From: Ectopseudomonas khazarica
GTDB taxonomy: Bacteria; Pseudomonadota; Gammaproteobacteria; Pseudomonadales; Pseudomonadaceae
Length of the DNA stretch: 64,000 nt
Direction: 5' to 3'
NCBI RefSeq assembly: GCF_004521985.1
Contig: NZ_SBHZ01000002.1
Location: 1-64,000 of the forward strand
The translations under genes were made by a program, and so were the position numbers. How positions within the stretch are numbered: the first letter of the stretch is position 1; each line of letters starts with the position of its first letter. The notes under the pieces are model-generated. The model was not told the DNA's origin. It saw only the letters and a list, made by a program, of their open reading frames with translations, and ran no database searches. Below, one piece after another: positions 1-9,241 of the stretch.

Positions 1-69
1 AAGAATTTTTTCTTTCTACTCAACCACTTGCGCTTTCGATCAGAGCTTCTTCTCTCCAGCGGGAGGCGC

Positions 70-97
70 ATTCTACAGCGTTCAAAACCGCTGTCAA
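70..97 (-). promoter_or_regulatory. Candidate rRNA-operon promoter, proximal of three (leftward)
   Basis: Read on the minus strand, a perfect -35 TTGACA (92-97) is followed after 16 bases by the -10 hexamer TAGAAT (70-75) and a GC-rich GCGCC discriminator, as in stringently controlled rRNA promoters. It fires toward position 1 and out of the window. Two further copies with the same spacing lie upstream. In P. aeruginosa an rRNA operon sits next to msrQ (from memory), which fits. No rRNA sequence itself is visible, so the target is inferred. Confidence 0.75.
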
Positions 98-176
98 CCA
101 CCTCTTTTCTACCGCTTTCGATCCACTTGACCGAATCACCAACAGGACTCAACCACCACCCTGTCGACCGGCGCGC

Positions 177-204
177 ATTCTACACACCCGATCCAGCTTT
201 GCAA
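177..204 (-). promoter_or_regulatory. Candidate rRNA-operon promoter, middle of three (leftward)
   Basis: Minus-strand TTGCAA (199-204), a 16-base spacer and TAGAAT (177-182) followed by GCGCGCC. The stretch just upstream (about 213-240) is rich in A and T and could act as an UP element. The -10 and discriminator are nearly identical to those at 70-75 and 275-280. Confidence 0.65.
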
Positions 205-274
205 CCCCTCTTTTAAACTTAACTTATTGATTAACAAGAAGTTTTCGAAGAGCTTCATGGCTGAAGTGGCGCGC

Positions 275-302
275 ATTCTACCGCCCACGGAGCGCGCGTC
301 AA
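275..302 (-). promoter_or_regulatory. Candidate rRNA-operon promoter, distal of three (leftward)
   Basis: Minus-strand TTGACG (297-302), a 16-base spacer and TAGAAT (275-280) followed by GCGCGCC. The -35 lies immediately after the msrQ stop codon at 305-307, so msrQ transcription would run straight into this promoter array. I see no terminator between them. Confidence 0.65.
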
Positions 303-304
303 GC

Positions 305-931
305 TTAAATTGCAACTTTCTTCGGATTTTCACGCAGGCCGGTCCCTGCACGCTGCAATGCCTTCGCCACGACACTGAAGCGCATCGCCAGCAGCGCCCC
401 ACCGATGAGGGCATAGGCCAGCCACTCTCCCAGGTCCGCCCGGACGACCCAGAGCATATGCAACAGCGCCAGCAGCAGAATGCCGTAGACCAGACGATGC
501 AGTGCCTTCCACTTGCGCCCCAGCTTTCTGATGCTGAAACGGTTGGAGGTCACAGCCAGTGCCAGCAAGCCAAGAAACGCCAGCGCACCGACAATGATGT
601 ATGGGCGCTCGTAGAGATCGCGCAGCACCAGATCCAGACGCAGCCCGGCAATGAACAACACGTACCCCGAAAGATGCAGGGTGACATAGGTGAAGCACCA
701 CAGACCGAGCTGGCGGCGCACGGCGATCCATCCCCCCCAGCGGCTGAGCTGCTGCAGAGGAGTCATGGCCAGTGTGATCAGCAGCAGAATCAGAGCACCC
801 AGCCCCAGGTTGTCCACCAGGGTCTTGCCAGGATCAGGCCCGAGCAGGCCGAACAGCGCCAGATACAACCAGTACAGCGGCGGTGCAGAGGCGGCCAGGA
901 ACACGCCGACACGCCATAATCGATAACGCAT
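305..931 (-). CDS. msrQ: MsrQ, haem-binding membrane subunit of the MsrPQ methionine sulfoxide reductase
   Basis: A 208-residue integral membrane protein of the YedZ/MsrQ family, with about six hydrophobic segments and family histidines in [10 protein letters not shown] and ALHRLVYG that are expected haem ligands. It passes quinone-derived electrons to the periplasmic MsrP, which reduces methionine sulfoxide in oxidised envelope proteins. Its ATG overlaps the msrP stop codon (TGATG), so the two genes are translationally coupled. Length is normal for the family. Confidence 0.95.
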   Translation of the reverse strand: MRYRLWRVGVFLAASAPPLYWLYLALFGLLGPDPGKTLVDNLGLGALILLLITLAMTPLQQLSRWGGWIAVRRQLGLWCFTYVTLHLSGYVLFIAGLRLDLVLRDLYERPYIIVGALAFLGLLALAVTSNRFSIRKLGRKWKALHRLVYGILLLALLHMLWVVRADLGEWLAYALIGGALLAMRFSVVAKALQRAGTGLRENPKKVAI

Positions 932-1941
932 CAGTAGTACCTCGCCAGGTCCATCCCGGCATACAGCCCGGCCACCTCGTCATAGCCGTTGAACATCCGG
1001 GTATCGATCACGTTCGGACTGAACAGCCCACTGGGCAGCCTGCGCTCGGTGGCCTGCGACCAGCGCGGGTGATCGACCTGCGGATTGACGTTGGCATAGA
1101 AGCCGTATTCGTTCGGCGCGATGCGCTCCCAGGTGGTCGCGGGCGCCTCGGCCACCAGGCTGATGCGCACGATCGACTTGATGCTCTTGAAGCCATATTT
1201 CCAGGGCACCACCAGACGCAACGGCGCACCGTTCTGATGGGGCAGTACCCGCCCATACATGCCGACGGCCATGAAGGCCAGCGGGTGCATGGCCTCGTCC
1301 ATGCGCAAGCCTTCTACATAAGGCCAGTCGATCAGGGAAAAGCCCGAGCGCTGCCCCGGCATGTGCTCATGGTCCACCAGCGTTTCGAAACGCACGTAAC
1401 GCGCCGAGGAGGTCGGCTCGACCTGTTTGAGCAGATCAGCCAGGGGGAAACCCAGCCAGGGAATAACCATGGACCAGGCCTCGACACAGCGCAGCCGGTA
1501 GATGCGCTCTTCGAATGCATGAGGCTTGACCAGGTCTTCGATGGCATAGCGCCCCGGCTTGCCCACCTCGCCATCGACTGTCACGGTCCAGGGCTCGACC
1601 TGCAGCGAGCCGGCCCTGGCGGCAGGATCGCCCTTGCCGGTCCCGAACTCGTAGAAGTTGTTGTAGTGGGTCGCATCCCTGAAGGGCGTGATGCTCTCCC
1701 CTTCGACGGTCATCGCCTGCCAGCGCGCGGCCGACAGTTTCTCGTCGAACCAGCCGGGCGCCTTCGCCGGCTCGACATCGGCATAGACACCCTGCGACTC
1801 GGCGCTTGCCCAGCCCGGCAGCGCAGCCATGGCCGCCAGCGCCAGCGAGCCCTGCATCAGCTTGCGACGGGACAGGTAAACGGACTCGGGCGTGACTTCG
1901 GACTCGAGAGCCCGAGAGGAAGAAGGAACTCGGATGAGCAT
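931..1941 (-). CDS. msrP: MsrP, periplasmic molybdopterin methionine sulfoxide reductase
   Basis: A 336-residue molybdoenzyme of the sulfite-oxidase fold (YedY/MsrP). It has a twin-arginine signal: SRRKLMQ with arginines 25-26, then an alanine-rich hydrophobic stretch and a likely cut after ASA (47). Folded, cofactor-loaded protein is exported by Tat. Cys152 in the RLRCVEAW motif is the expected molybdenum ligand. It repairs oxidised methionines of periplasmic proteins with electrons from MsrQ, encoded directly downstream with overlapping codons. The start at 1941 keeps the long n-region usual in pseudomonads. Confidence 0.96.
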   Translation of the reverse strand: MLIRVPSSSRALESEVTPESVYLSRRKLMQGSLALAAMAALPGWASAESQGVYADVEPAKAPGWFDEKLSAARWQAMTVEGESITPFRDATHYNNFYEFGTGKGDPAARAGSLQVEPWTVTVDGEVGKPGRYAIEDLVKPHAFEERIYRLRCVEAWSMVIPWLGFPLADLLKQVEPTSSARYVRFETLVDHEHMPGQRSGFSLIDWPYVEGLRMDEAMHPLAFMAVGMYGRVLPHQNGAPLRLVVPWKYGFKSIKSIVRISLVAEAPATTWERIAPNEYGFYANVNPQVDHPRWSQATERRLPSGLFSPNVIDTRMFNGYDEVAGLYAGMDLARYY

Positions 1942-1954
1942 GGCAACCCCGCGA

Positions 1955-1979
1955 CTACAGTTCGAGAAACGAACTGTAG
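1955..1979. other. Perfect 10-bp hairpin between pssA and msrP
   Basis: CTACAGTTCG (1955-1964), a five-base loop and CGAACTGTAG (1970-1979) form an uninterrupted stem in the 66-bp gap. No T-run follows on either strand, so it is not a convincing intrinsic terminator. It may be an RNA stability or processing element between pssA and msrPQ. Confidence 0.5.
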
Positions 1980-2007
1980 ACCACGGAGTAGAGGAGAAAT
2001 TACACCG

Positions 2008-2823
2008 TCAGACGGATTTGCGACGACGCAACTGCAACAGGTACTGGATCGGCCCGGACACCGCATAGGCGAGGAAGATCAGCAGCAGGATACGCGGCGG
2101 GTCGCTGAACACCACGGCGAACACCAGGACCACCGCCAGGATGGCCACGAACGGCACACGCCCTTTCAGGTCGAGGTCCTTGAAGCTGTAGTACTTGATG
2201 TTGCTGACCATCAGACAGCCGGCGGCAGCCACCAGCAGCGCAACGGCGAAGGACATGTTCGAGCCCTTGATACCGAAATCGCTGAAGGCCCAGACGGTGC
2301 CGGCAACCACACCCGCGGCCGCCGGACTGGCCAGGCCGATGAAGTAGCGCTTGTCGACGCTGCCGATCTGCGTGTTGAAGCGCGCCAGGCGCAGCGCCGC
2401 ACCGGCGACATAGATGAAGGCGACCATCCAGCCGACCTTGCCCATGCTGCCCAGGGCCCACTCGAACGCCAGCAGTGCGGGAGCGACGCCGAAGGCGACC
2501 ATGTCCGAGAGCGAGTCGTACTCGGCGCCGAAGGCGCTCTGCGTATTGGTCAGTCGAGCGACTCGGCCATCCAGGCTATCGAGCACCATGGCGACGAACA
2601 CCGTGGCGGCAGCGACGTAGAAGTTGCCGTTCATCGCGTTGATGATGGAGTAGAAACCGGCGAACAGGTTTGCCGTGGTGAACAGATTGGGCAGCAGGTA
2701 GATGCCGCGGTGACGAACTTTGCGCCCTTCGGCGTCCTGCCCTTCCTCTATGTGCTCGTCGATCGGCAGCAGGCTTTCCAGATTGTCGCCGGCCGGCTTT
2801 TGATCCTCGGGACCTTCACTCAT
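2008..2823 (-). CDS. pssA: CDP-diacylglycerol--serine O-phosphatidyltransferase
   Basis: A membrane enzyme making phosphatidylserine from CDP-diacylglycerol and L-serine, the first step toward phosphatidylethanolamine. The CDP-alcohol phosphotransferase signature D-G-x2-A-R-x8-G-x3-D-x3-D is intact at residues 85-107 of the 271-residue protein, followed by several membrane helices. I chose the ATG at 2823 (MSEGPEDQ), preceded by an AAGGTG ribosome site. The open frame continues upstream for 39 codons, but that part is not family-like. It lies downstream of ilvC, separated by a terminator. Confidence 0.93.
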   Translation of the reverse strand: MSEGPEDQKPAGDNLESLLPIDEHIEEGQDAEGRKVRHRGIYLLPNLFTTANLFAGFYSIINAMNGNFYVAAATVFVAMVLDSLDGRVARLTNTQSAFGAEYDSLSDMVAFGVAPALLAFEWALGSMGKVGWMVAFIYVAGAALRLARFNTQIGSVDKRYFIGLASPAAAGVVAGTVWAFSDFGIKGSNMSFAVALLVAAAGCLMVSNIKYYSFKDLDLKGRVPFVAILAVVLVFAVVFSDPPRILLLIFLAYAVSGPIQYLLQLRRRKSV

Positions 2824-2925
2824 GAACAGCACCTTGCAACGGGTTTGACGAATTTCAACCGGGGCGACTGGACTCAGTTCGCCACCAAGCGAGCAGGCTT
2901 TATACCAGAAGCCTCGCCGCAGAAC

Positions 2926-2951
2926 GAAAAAACGCGGCATAAAGCCGCGTT
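2926..2951 (-). terminator. Rho-independent terminator of ilvC
   Basis: On the minus strand AACGCGGC, loop TTTAT and GCCGCGTT are followed by a T-rich tract. It begins 20 bases past the ilvC stop codon, so pssA probably depends on read-through or its own promoter. Confidence 0.85.
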
Positions 2952-2970
2952 CTTTCGCACATCGCAGACC

Positions 2971-4044
<1,074 letters not shown>

Positions 4045-4060
4045 TTATGTGATCTATCCC

Positions 4061-4086
4061 GTTGCGTAAAATGATATATTTGCAAC
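4061..4086. promoter_or_regulatory. Candidate IlvY operator in the ilvC-ilvY divergent region
   Basis: The 126-bp gap between the divergent starts contains GTTGC (4061-4065) and GCAAC (4082-4086) flanking an A/T-rich 16-base centre. LysR regulators bind such interrupted dyads, and E. coli IlvY recognises TTGCAA-type sequence (family knowledge, from memory). The site is about 75 bp upstream of the ilvC start. Confidence 0.45.
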
Positions 4087-4113
4087 ACAACGTGCCGATA
4101 TCTGAAACGCATC

Positions 4114-4995
4114 ATGGACAGTCACTCCCTCAGGCTCTTTCTTTCCCTGGCCGACAACCTGCACTTCGGCAAGACCAGCCGTGAACAGCACGTCAGCCCG
4201 TCCGCGCTCAGCCGCAGCATCAAGCAGCTGGAGGAAGAACTGGGCGCGACGCTGTTCGTGCGCGACAACCGCTCCGTGCGCCTGACACGCGAGGGGCAAC
4301 AGTTTCGCGAGTACGCCAGTGATGTCATGAATGGCTGGCAGGCCATCCGCCAGACCTTCATGCAGGACCAGCAGAGCCTGCACGGCGAGCTGTCCCTGTA
4401 CTGCTCGGTCACTGCGAGCTACAGCTTCCTCTACGACATTCTCAGCAGCTTCCGTCAGGACTACCCTCGCATCGAGATGAAGCTGCACACCGGCGATCCG
4501 GCGAAAGCCGTGGAACGGGTACAGCAAGGGCTCGAGGACCTCGCCATCGGCGCGCGCCCGAACAACCTGCCGGCGGGGGTCGACTTCCAGTCGATCACCC
4601 GCTCGGAACTGCGCTTCATCGGCCCGCAATCCCCGCAGTTGCTGAGCGACGAGCAACTCCGGCAGCCCACGGCGGACAGCTGGAAGGACGTGCCGATGAT
4701 TCTCTCGGAGGAAGGGCTGGCGCGCACGCGCACGGATCGCTGGCTGAAAAGCCATAACATCAAGCCGCGTATCTATGCCCAAGTGAGCGGCAACGAGGCC
4801 ATCGTCAGCATGGTCAGCCTGGGCTTCGGCATCGGCGTGGTGCCGCAGATCGTGCTCGACAACAGCCCACTGACCGCACGCATCCGCATCTACGATATTC
4901 AGCCGCCGCTGGCCGCGTATGACATCGGCCTGTTCGCCCTGGAGAAGCGCCTCAAGGACCCGTTGATCGCCGCGTTCTGGAACCGCCAGCGCTGA
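4114..4995 (+). CDS. ilvY: LysR-type regulator IlvY
   Basis: A 293-residue LysR regulator with an N-terminal winged helix-turn-helix (residues 1-60, including HVSPSALSRSIKQLEEELG and LFVRDNRSVRLT) and a C-terminal inducer-binding domain. Several stretches match my memory of E. coli IlvY, such as GELxxxCSVTAxYS and FVRDNR. IlvY senses acetolactate or acetohydroxybutyrate and activates ilvC, and its divergent position next to ilvC supports that role here. In P. aeruginosa ilvI, ilvH and ilvC are contiguous (from memory), so its place here is an accessory arrangement. Confidence 0.88.
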   Translation: MDSHSLRLFLSLADNLHFGKTSREQHVSPSALSRSIKQLEEELGATLFVRDNRSVRLTREGQQFREYASDVMNGWQAIRQTFMQDQQSLHGELSLYCSVTASYSFLYDILSSFRQDYPRIEMKLHTGDPAKAVERVQQGLEDLAIGARPNNLPAGVDFQSITRSELRFIGPQSPQLLSDEQLRQPTADSWKDVPMILSEEGLARTRTDRWLKSHNIKPRIYAQVSGNEAIVSMVSLGFGIGVVPQIVLDNSPLTARIRIYDIQPPLAAYDIGLFALEKRLKDPLIAAFWNRQR

Positions 4996-5050
4996 ATTCG
5001 GGCAGACGCCCTGCCGGGCATGTCGCTGGCAAGCATACCTCTGACCATGA

Positions 5051-5077
5051 AAAAGCCCCGCACGAGGCGGGGCTTCT
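5051..5077. terminator. Bidirectional terminator between convergent ilvY and ilvH
   Basis: AAGCCCCGC (5053-5061), a five-base loop and GCGGGGCTT (5067-5075), with A residues on the left and T residues on the right. It serves ilvY on the plus strand and ilvIH on the minus strand. Confidence 0.85.
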
Positions 5078-5101
5078 GTTCAGCAGGACACTCAGGCTAC
5101 T

Positions 5102-5593
5102 TCAGATACTCAGTACCTTGTCGCCACGCGAGATGCCCGTGACACCGCTGCGTACCGTCTCCAGGATCGACGCGGTGCCGATGGCCTGGATGAAGCTGTC
5201 CAGCTTGTCGCTGGTGCCGGTCAGCTGCACGGTGTAGACGCTGCTGGTCACATCCACGATCTGGCCACGGAAGATGTCGGTGGTGCGCTTGACCTCGGCG
5301 CGCTGGGCGCCGGTGGCCTTGATCTTGACCAGCATCAGTTCGCGCTCGATATGGGCGCTTTCCGACAGGTTGACCAGCTTCACCACCTCGACCAGCTTGT
5401 TGAGGTTCTTGGTGATCTGCTCGATGACCTCGTCATGCCCCACGGTGGTCAGGGTCAGGCGCGACAGCGTCGGATCCTCGGTGGGCGCCACGGTAAGGCT
5501 TTCGATGTTGTAGTTGCGCTGCGAGAACAGACCGACCACGCGGGACAGTGCGCCCGGTTCGTTTTCCAGCAACAGGGAAATGATATGTCGCAT
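5102..5593 (-). CDS. ilvH: Acetolactate synthase small (regulatory) subunit
   Basis: A 163-residue regulatory subunit with an N-terminal ACT domain (residues 1-75, starting MRHIISLLLENEPGALSRV) that binds valine, and a C-terminal domain that activates the large subunit. It confers valine feedback inhibition on acetohydroxyacid synthase III. It begins one base after the ilvI stop codon, so the two are co-translated. Length and sequence are standard. Confidence 0.96.
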   Translation of the reverse strand: MRHIISLLLENEPGALSRVVGLFSQRNYNIESLTVAPTEDPTLSRLTLTTVGHDEVIEQITKNLNKLVEVVKLVNLSESAHIERELMLVKIKATGAQRAEVKRTTDIFRGQIVDVTSSVYTVQLTGTSDKLDSFIQAIGTASILETVRSGVTGISRGDKVLSI

Positions 5594-5594
5594 C

Positions 5595-7319
5595 TTAGGT
5601 CCGCTCCGTCTTGCTCAGCCACATGTCACGCATCGCACCGTCTCTGATCTGCATCGGATAGACGTGCTCGCTGTCGTCCACGGCAATGTCGAGGAACACC
5701 AAGCGATCCTTCATGGCGAAGGCTTCTTCCAGACCGGACTTGAGGTCCTTGAGCTGGGTGATGCGCATGCCGACGTGGCCATAGGCCTCGGCCAGCTTGA
5801 CGAAGTCGGGCAGCGACTCCATGTAGGAGTGCGAATAACGGCTGTTGTACTGCATGTCCTGCCATTGGCGGACCATGCCCAGCGCACCGTTGTTCAGGTT
5901 GACGATCTTCACCGGCAGGTCGTACTGCAGGCAGGTCGACAGTTCCTGAATGTTCATCTGGATGCTGCCTTCGCCAGTCACGCACGCCACGTCGGCGTCC
6001 GGGAAGTTCAGCTTGATGCCCATGGCGGCAGGGAAACCGAAGCCCATGGTGCCCAGGCCACCGGAGTTGATCCAGCGATTGGGCTTGTTGAAGCGGTAGT
6101 ACTGCGCCGCGAACATCTGGTGCTGACCGACATCGGAGGTGACGTAGGCATCGCCACGGGTCACTTCGCACAGTGTTTCGATCACGCTCTGCGGCTTGAT
6201 GATCGAGCCGTCGCCCTCGTTGTAGGGGAACAGGCGGCCGCTACCGCGCCACTCGTCGATCTGCTTCCACCAGCTGGCCACGGTGTCCTTGTTCGGGGTC
6301 TCACCGATTTCCTTGAGGATGGCGACCATCTCGGTCAGCACGCTGTCCACCGGGCCCACGATAGGAATGTCGGCCTTGATGGTCTTGGAGATCGAAGCCG
6401 GGTCGATATCGATATGGATGATCTTGGCGTTCGGGCAGAACTTGGCCGCGCCGTTGATCACGCGGTCATCGAAGCGCGCACCCACGGCGAGGATCACATC
6501 GGCGTGGTGCATGGCCAAGTTGGCGGTGTAGCTGCCGTGCATGCCGAGCATGCCGAGGAACTGGCGGTCAGTGCCCGGATAGCCGCCCAGGCCCATCAGG
6601 GTATTGGTCACCGGCAGGTTGAGCATCTGCGCCAGCTCGGTCAGCGGCGCAGAGGCGCCACCCATGATCACGCCACCACCGGAGTACATCACCGGGCGCT
6701 TGGCCGCCAGCAGCATCTCGGCTGCCTTGCGGATCTGCCCGGAGTGACCGCGTACGGCCGGGCTGTACGACCGCAGCTTGACCTTCTTCGGGTACACGTA
6801 TTCGAACTTCTGGGTGGGATCGCCCATGTCTTTGGGGATGTCCACCACCACCGGCCCCGGACGACCGGACTCGGCGAGATAGAAAGCCTTCTTCAGCACC
6901 TCGGGGATTTCCGACGGGTGCTTGATGATGAAGCTGTGCTTCACGATCGGACGGGAAATACCGACCATGTCGGTTTCCTGGAAGGCATCGGTGCCGACCA
7001 TGGCGCTCGGCACCTGGCCGGAGATCACCACCATCGGGATGGAGTCCATGTAGGCAGTGGCAATGCCGGTAATCGCATTGGTCGCGCCCGGGCCGGAAGT
7101 CACCAGCACCACGCCGGCCTTGCCGGTGGCACGGGCATAGCCGTCAGCCATGTGGGTCGCAGCCTGTTCGTGACGCACCAGGATATGGGTCACTTCCGGT
7201 TCTTTGAACAGGGCATCGTAGATATGCAGGAGAGCACCGCCAGGGTACCCATAGATGTGCTTAACGCCTTCGTCACGCAGGAAGCGGACGACCATTTCAG
7301 CGCCGGATAAAAGCTCCAC
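5595..7319 (-). CDS. ilvI: Acetolactate synthase large (catalytic) subunit
   Basis: A thiamine-diphosphate enzyme condensing pyruvate with pyruvate or 2-oxobutyrate, the first common step to branched-chain amino acids. The 574-residue protein has the N-terminal TPP domain ([12 protein letters not shown]), the central domain and the C-terminal cofactor motif, here GEGS...NN. I chose the GTG at 7319 (VELLSGAEM), 7 bases after a strong AGAGGTG ribosome site. The frame continues to an ATG at 7424, but those 35 codons are not family-like. It forms an operon with ilvH. Confidence 0.95.
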   Translation of the reverse strand: MELLSGAEMVVRFLRDEGVKHIYGYPGGALLHIYDALFKEPEVTHILVRHEQAATHMADGYARATGKAGVVLVTSGPGATNAITGIATAYMDSIPMVVISGQVPSAMVGTDAFQETDMVGISRPIVKHSFIIKHPSEIPEVLKKAFYLAESGRPGPVVVDIPKDMGDPTQKFEYVYPKKVKLRSYSPAVRGHSGQIRKAAEMLLAAKRPVMYSGGGVIMGGASAPLTELAQMLNLPVTNTLMGLGGYPGTDRQFLGMLGMHGSYTANLAMHHADVILAVGARFDDRVINGAAKFCPNAKIIHIDIDPASISKTIKADIPIVGPVDSVLTEMVAILKEIGETPNKDTVASWWKQIDEWRGSGRLFPYNEGDGSIIKPQSVIETLCEVTRGDAYVTSDVGQHQMFAAQYYRFNKPNRWINSGGLGTMGFGFPAAMGIKLNFPDADVACVTGEGSIQMNIQELSTCLQYDLPVKIVNLNNGALGMVRQWQDMQYNSRYSHSYMESLPDFVKLAEAYGHVGMRITQLKDLKSGLEEAFAMKDRLVFLDIAVDDSEHVYPMQIRDGAMRDMWLSKTERT

Positions 7320-7720
7320 GTTGTTCACCTCTTGAACGCCAGTATGCCACCCGCCAACGGGTAGCCCTAAGTAGGTTCTTACTGTCAGCGGACACGCACG
7401 ACGGTGATCGTGGATTCGGAACATCAGCTTGACGAGTAACGGAGCAGCCCATGGTCTTGCGGGGCTGGCCCTCCCAGCGCGAGGTAACGCGTTGCGGGTG
7501 TCACGGTTCGGCGCGGGTAGCGCCTCTTTCCCCCGAGCTGGAGGACGCTTGCGGCGGACTCCACTACGGGGAAGGCTGGATTGTTCGGGTTCGACGAAGG
7601 CAAGTCAAGAGATGCTTGACCTATTATTCGAAGTGCGGCTGTGACGCAGCGCAGGATGAAGATCCCTGGCTTTTGGTTATAGTAACCAGCAGTACCGCAG
7701 CTCTCGACAAAGGAAACAGC
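7320..7720. other. Intergenic region between divergent ilvI and a DUF4124 gene
   Basis: This 401-bp gap holds the control regions of both genes. On the minus strand TTGACT (7603-7608), a 17-base spacer and AACAAT (7580-7585) form a weak candidate ilvI promoter, implying an mRNA leader of about 250 bases. I looked for a leucine/valine/isoleucine-rich leader peptide with an attenuator and found none. A perfect palindrome TGGTTA-TAG-TAACCA lies at 7674-7688, about 33 bases before the DUF4124 start. Nothing else recognisable is present. Confidence 0.5.
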
Positions 7721-8152
7721 ATGCGCCACATGATTCTAACGGGCAGTCTGATACTCGCCCTGAGCGCAACCGCAATGGCCAGCCAGGTCTACAAGTGGGT
7801 GGACGACAACGGCGTGACCCACTTCGGCGCACAACCGCCTCAGGGCCAGCAGTCCACCACCATCAACACCTCTGCACCACCACCGCGCCCGGCGCCCAGC
7901 GCGCCGGCACCGGCCGTCGAGCAAGCCGACCCCGAGCAGGCGGCCATCGATAACAAGGTCAAGCAAGACGTGGCGAAGCAGGAAGCCGAACGCAAGAGGT
8001 ACTGTGAAAATGCCCGCACCAACCTGGCTCAGCTGGAAAACAACCCGCGCCTCCGACTCGAGGTAGAGGGCGAGCTGCGTCGCATCAACGAAGACGAACG
8101 CCAGGAACGCATCACCGAACTGAAGAAGTCCATCGCCGAAACCTGCAAGTGA
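7721..8152 (+). CDS. DUF4124-domain periplasmic or secreted protein
   Basis: A 143-residue protein with a signal peptide (residues 1-20, cut after AMA). The DUF4124 core (SQVYKWVDDNGVTHFGAQPPQG) follows, then a proline/alanine-rich linker (51-67) and a charged helical tail that may be a coiled coil. Function is unknown; DUF4124 proteins are small envelope proteins common in gammaproteobacteria. The ATG follows an AGGAAA ribosome site. The frame is open further upstream, but the signal peptide fixes this start. Confidence 0.85.
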   Translation: MRHMILTGSLILALSATAMASQVYKWVDDNGVTHFGAQPPQGQQSTTINTSAPPPRPAPSAPAPAVEQADPEQAAIDNKVKQDVAKQEAERKRYCENARTNLAQLENNPRLRLEVEGELRRINEDERQERITELKKSIAETCK

Positions 8153-8170
8153 CACCGAACGCGCGCGTCC

Positions 8171-8500
8171 TCAGGACGTGCGCGTCAACAGGCGATCGAA
8201 CTCACCCAGCAGCTCTAGCAAGCGACGGGTGACACCCGACTGCTCGCGGTACACCATCTCGGCCATCGGCTGGATTCCCGACACCGATGGCAAGGCCGCA
8301 TCCGCCTCCAGCAACTGTTTCATCCGCGGCAGGAAGATCCACTGCAACCACTGCTCGAAGGTCAGGGTGTCGACACAGAACGGCTCCTGGCTGGCCAGCG
8401 CTTCTGCGCTGGGCGCCTGCTCCTGCCACCAGCCCAGTACGCGCAACTCACGCTCGATGAGCAGCAGATGCTCGGCCAGCGCATTCACTCGTGCATCCAT
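8171..8500 (-). CDS. YqcC family protein (DUF446)
   Basis: A 109-residue soluble, mostly helical protein of the YqcC/DUF446 family. The conserved core includes LGWWQEQAPS, PFCVDTLTFEQWLQWIFLPRM and a C-terminal helix near LLELLGEFDRLL. Function is not established; in enterobacteria yqcC is next to the pseudouridine synthase gene truC. Its start codon overlaps the stop of the upstream lipoprotein gene (TGATG), indicating coupled translation. Confidence 0.85.
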   Translation of the reverse strand: MDARVNALAEHLLLIERELRVLGWWQEQAPSAEALASQEPFCVDTLTFEQWLQWIFLPRMKQLLEADAALPSVSGIQPMAEMVYREQSGVTRRLLELLGEFDRLLTRTS

Positions 8501-9204
8501 CAGAGGCTCACCCGCGCGCGCTCACGGGCCTGCGCCGCGCCGGCGGAGTCGCCCTGCCGCTCACGCGCCTGGGCAATCAGGTTCCACAAACTGGCCTGCA
8601 GGGCAGGACGGCCACTGGCATAGGTCAGGCCGCGACGGGCGAACTGTTCGGCCTGAGCCGCATCGCCCTGCGCCAGGCGCACCTCGGCCAGGCGGTAGAG
8701 CACCTGCGGCTCACGCGGCGCGATACGCTGGGCGCGCTCGAGACTCGAGGCGGCGCCATTAAGATCACCACCGCCCTGTTGCTGCTGCGCGGTGGTCAGC
8801 AGCGCCAGGACCGGCCCATCCAGCTGCTCGTCGGCCGCCAGGCCACCACCACTGGGAATGCCGCTGGGCGCACTCGGCACGGAGGACGAGTCGAAGCCGC
8901 CCTGCCCCATGCTCACCGGCGGCTCGTCGAAGGTCAGCCCACCGTTGGCGGGAGCGCCCTGCGGTCCGGTCTGCAATGGCGCGGAAGCGGCGCCCTGAGG
9001 CACCATCACCACCACGCCGGAGTCCTCTTCGAACGGCTGCGACTGCGCACCGGCAGGCGCGGAGGCGGCGTTATCGGAGACACGACCAGCCGACAGCGGC
9101 GTGCCCGCATCGACGACGGGAATCGAGCCACGCGGCACCGTACTACAGCCTGCCAGGGTCGTCGTTGCCAGCAAGGCCACAAGCCACTTCTTGTTCACAT
9201 CCAA
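8500..9204 (-). CDS. Tetratricopeptide-repeat lipoprotein
   Basis: A 234-residue outer-envelope lipoprotein with signal peptide and lipobox LAGC (lipidated Cys20). A low-complexity middle is followed by C-terminal TPR-like helices (residues about 140-232, with ALLTTAQQQQGGGDLNGAAS and VLYRLAEVRLAQGDAAQAEQ). TPR lipoproteins usually act as scaffolds. It lies 37 bases downstream of mrcB (PBP1B) on the same strand, so it may assist peptidoglycan synthesis. That is only positional inference. Confidence 0.82.
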   Translation of the reverse strand: MDVNKKWLVALLATTTLAGCSTVPRGSIPVVDAGTPLSAGRVSDNAASAPAGAQSQPFEEDSGVVVMVPQGAASAPLQTGPQGAPANGGLTFDEPPVSMGQGGFDSSSVPSAPSGIPSGGGLAADEQLDGPVLALLTTAQQQQGGGDLNGAASSLERAQRIAPREPQVLYRLAEVRLAQGDAAQAEQFARRGLTYASGRPALQASLWNLIAQARERQGDSAGAAQARERARVSL

Positions 9205-9241
9205 TCCTCTTCAGCTCACGCCGGGGAACGCACCCCGGCCG

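Noticed and set aside
7424..7729. A 101-codon minus-strand frame and a possible leader peptide upstream of ilvI.
   Set aside because: It overlaps the DUF4124 signal-peptide region and is not enriched in Leu, Val or Ile. No terminator/antiterminator pair was found, so classical attenuation is not supported.
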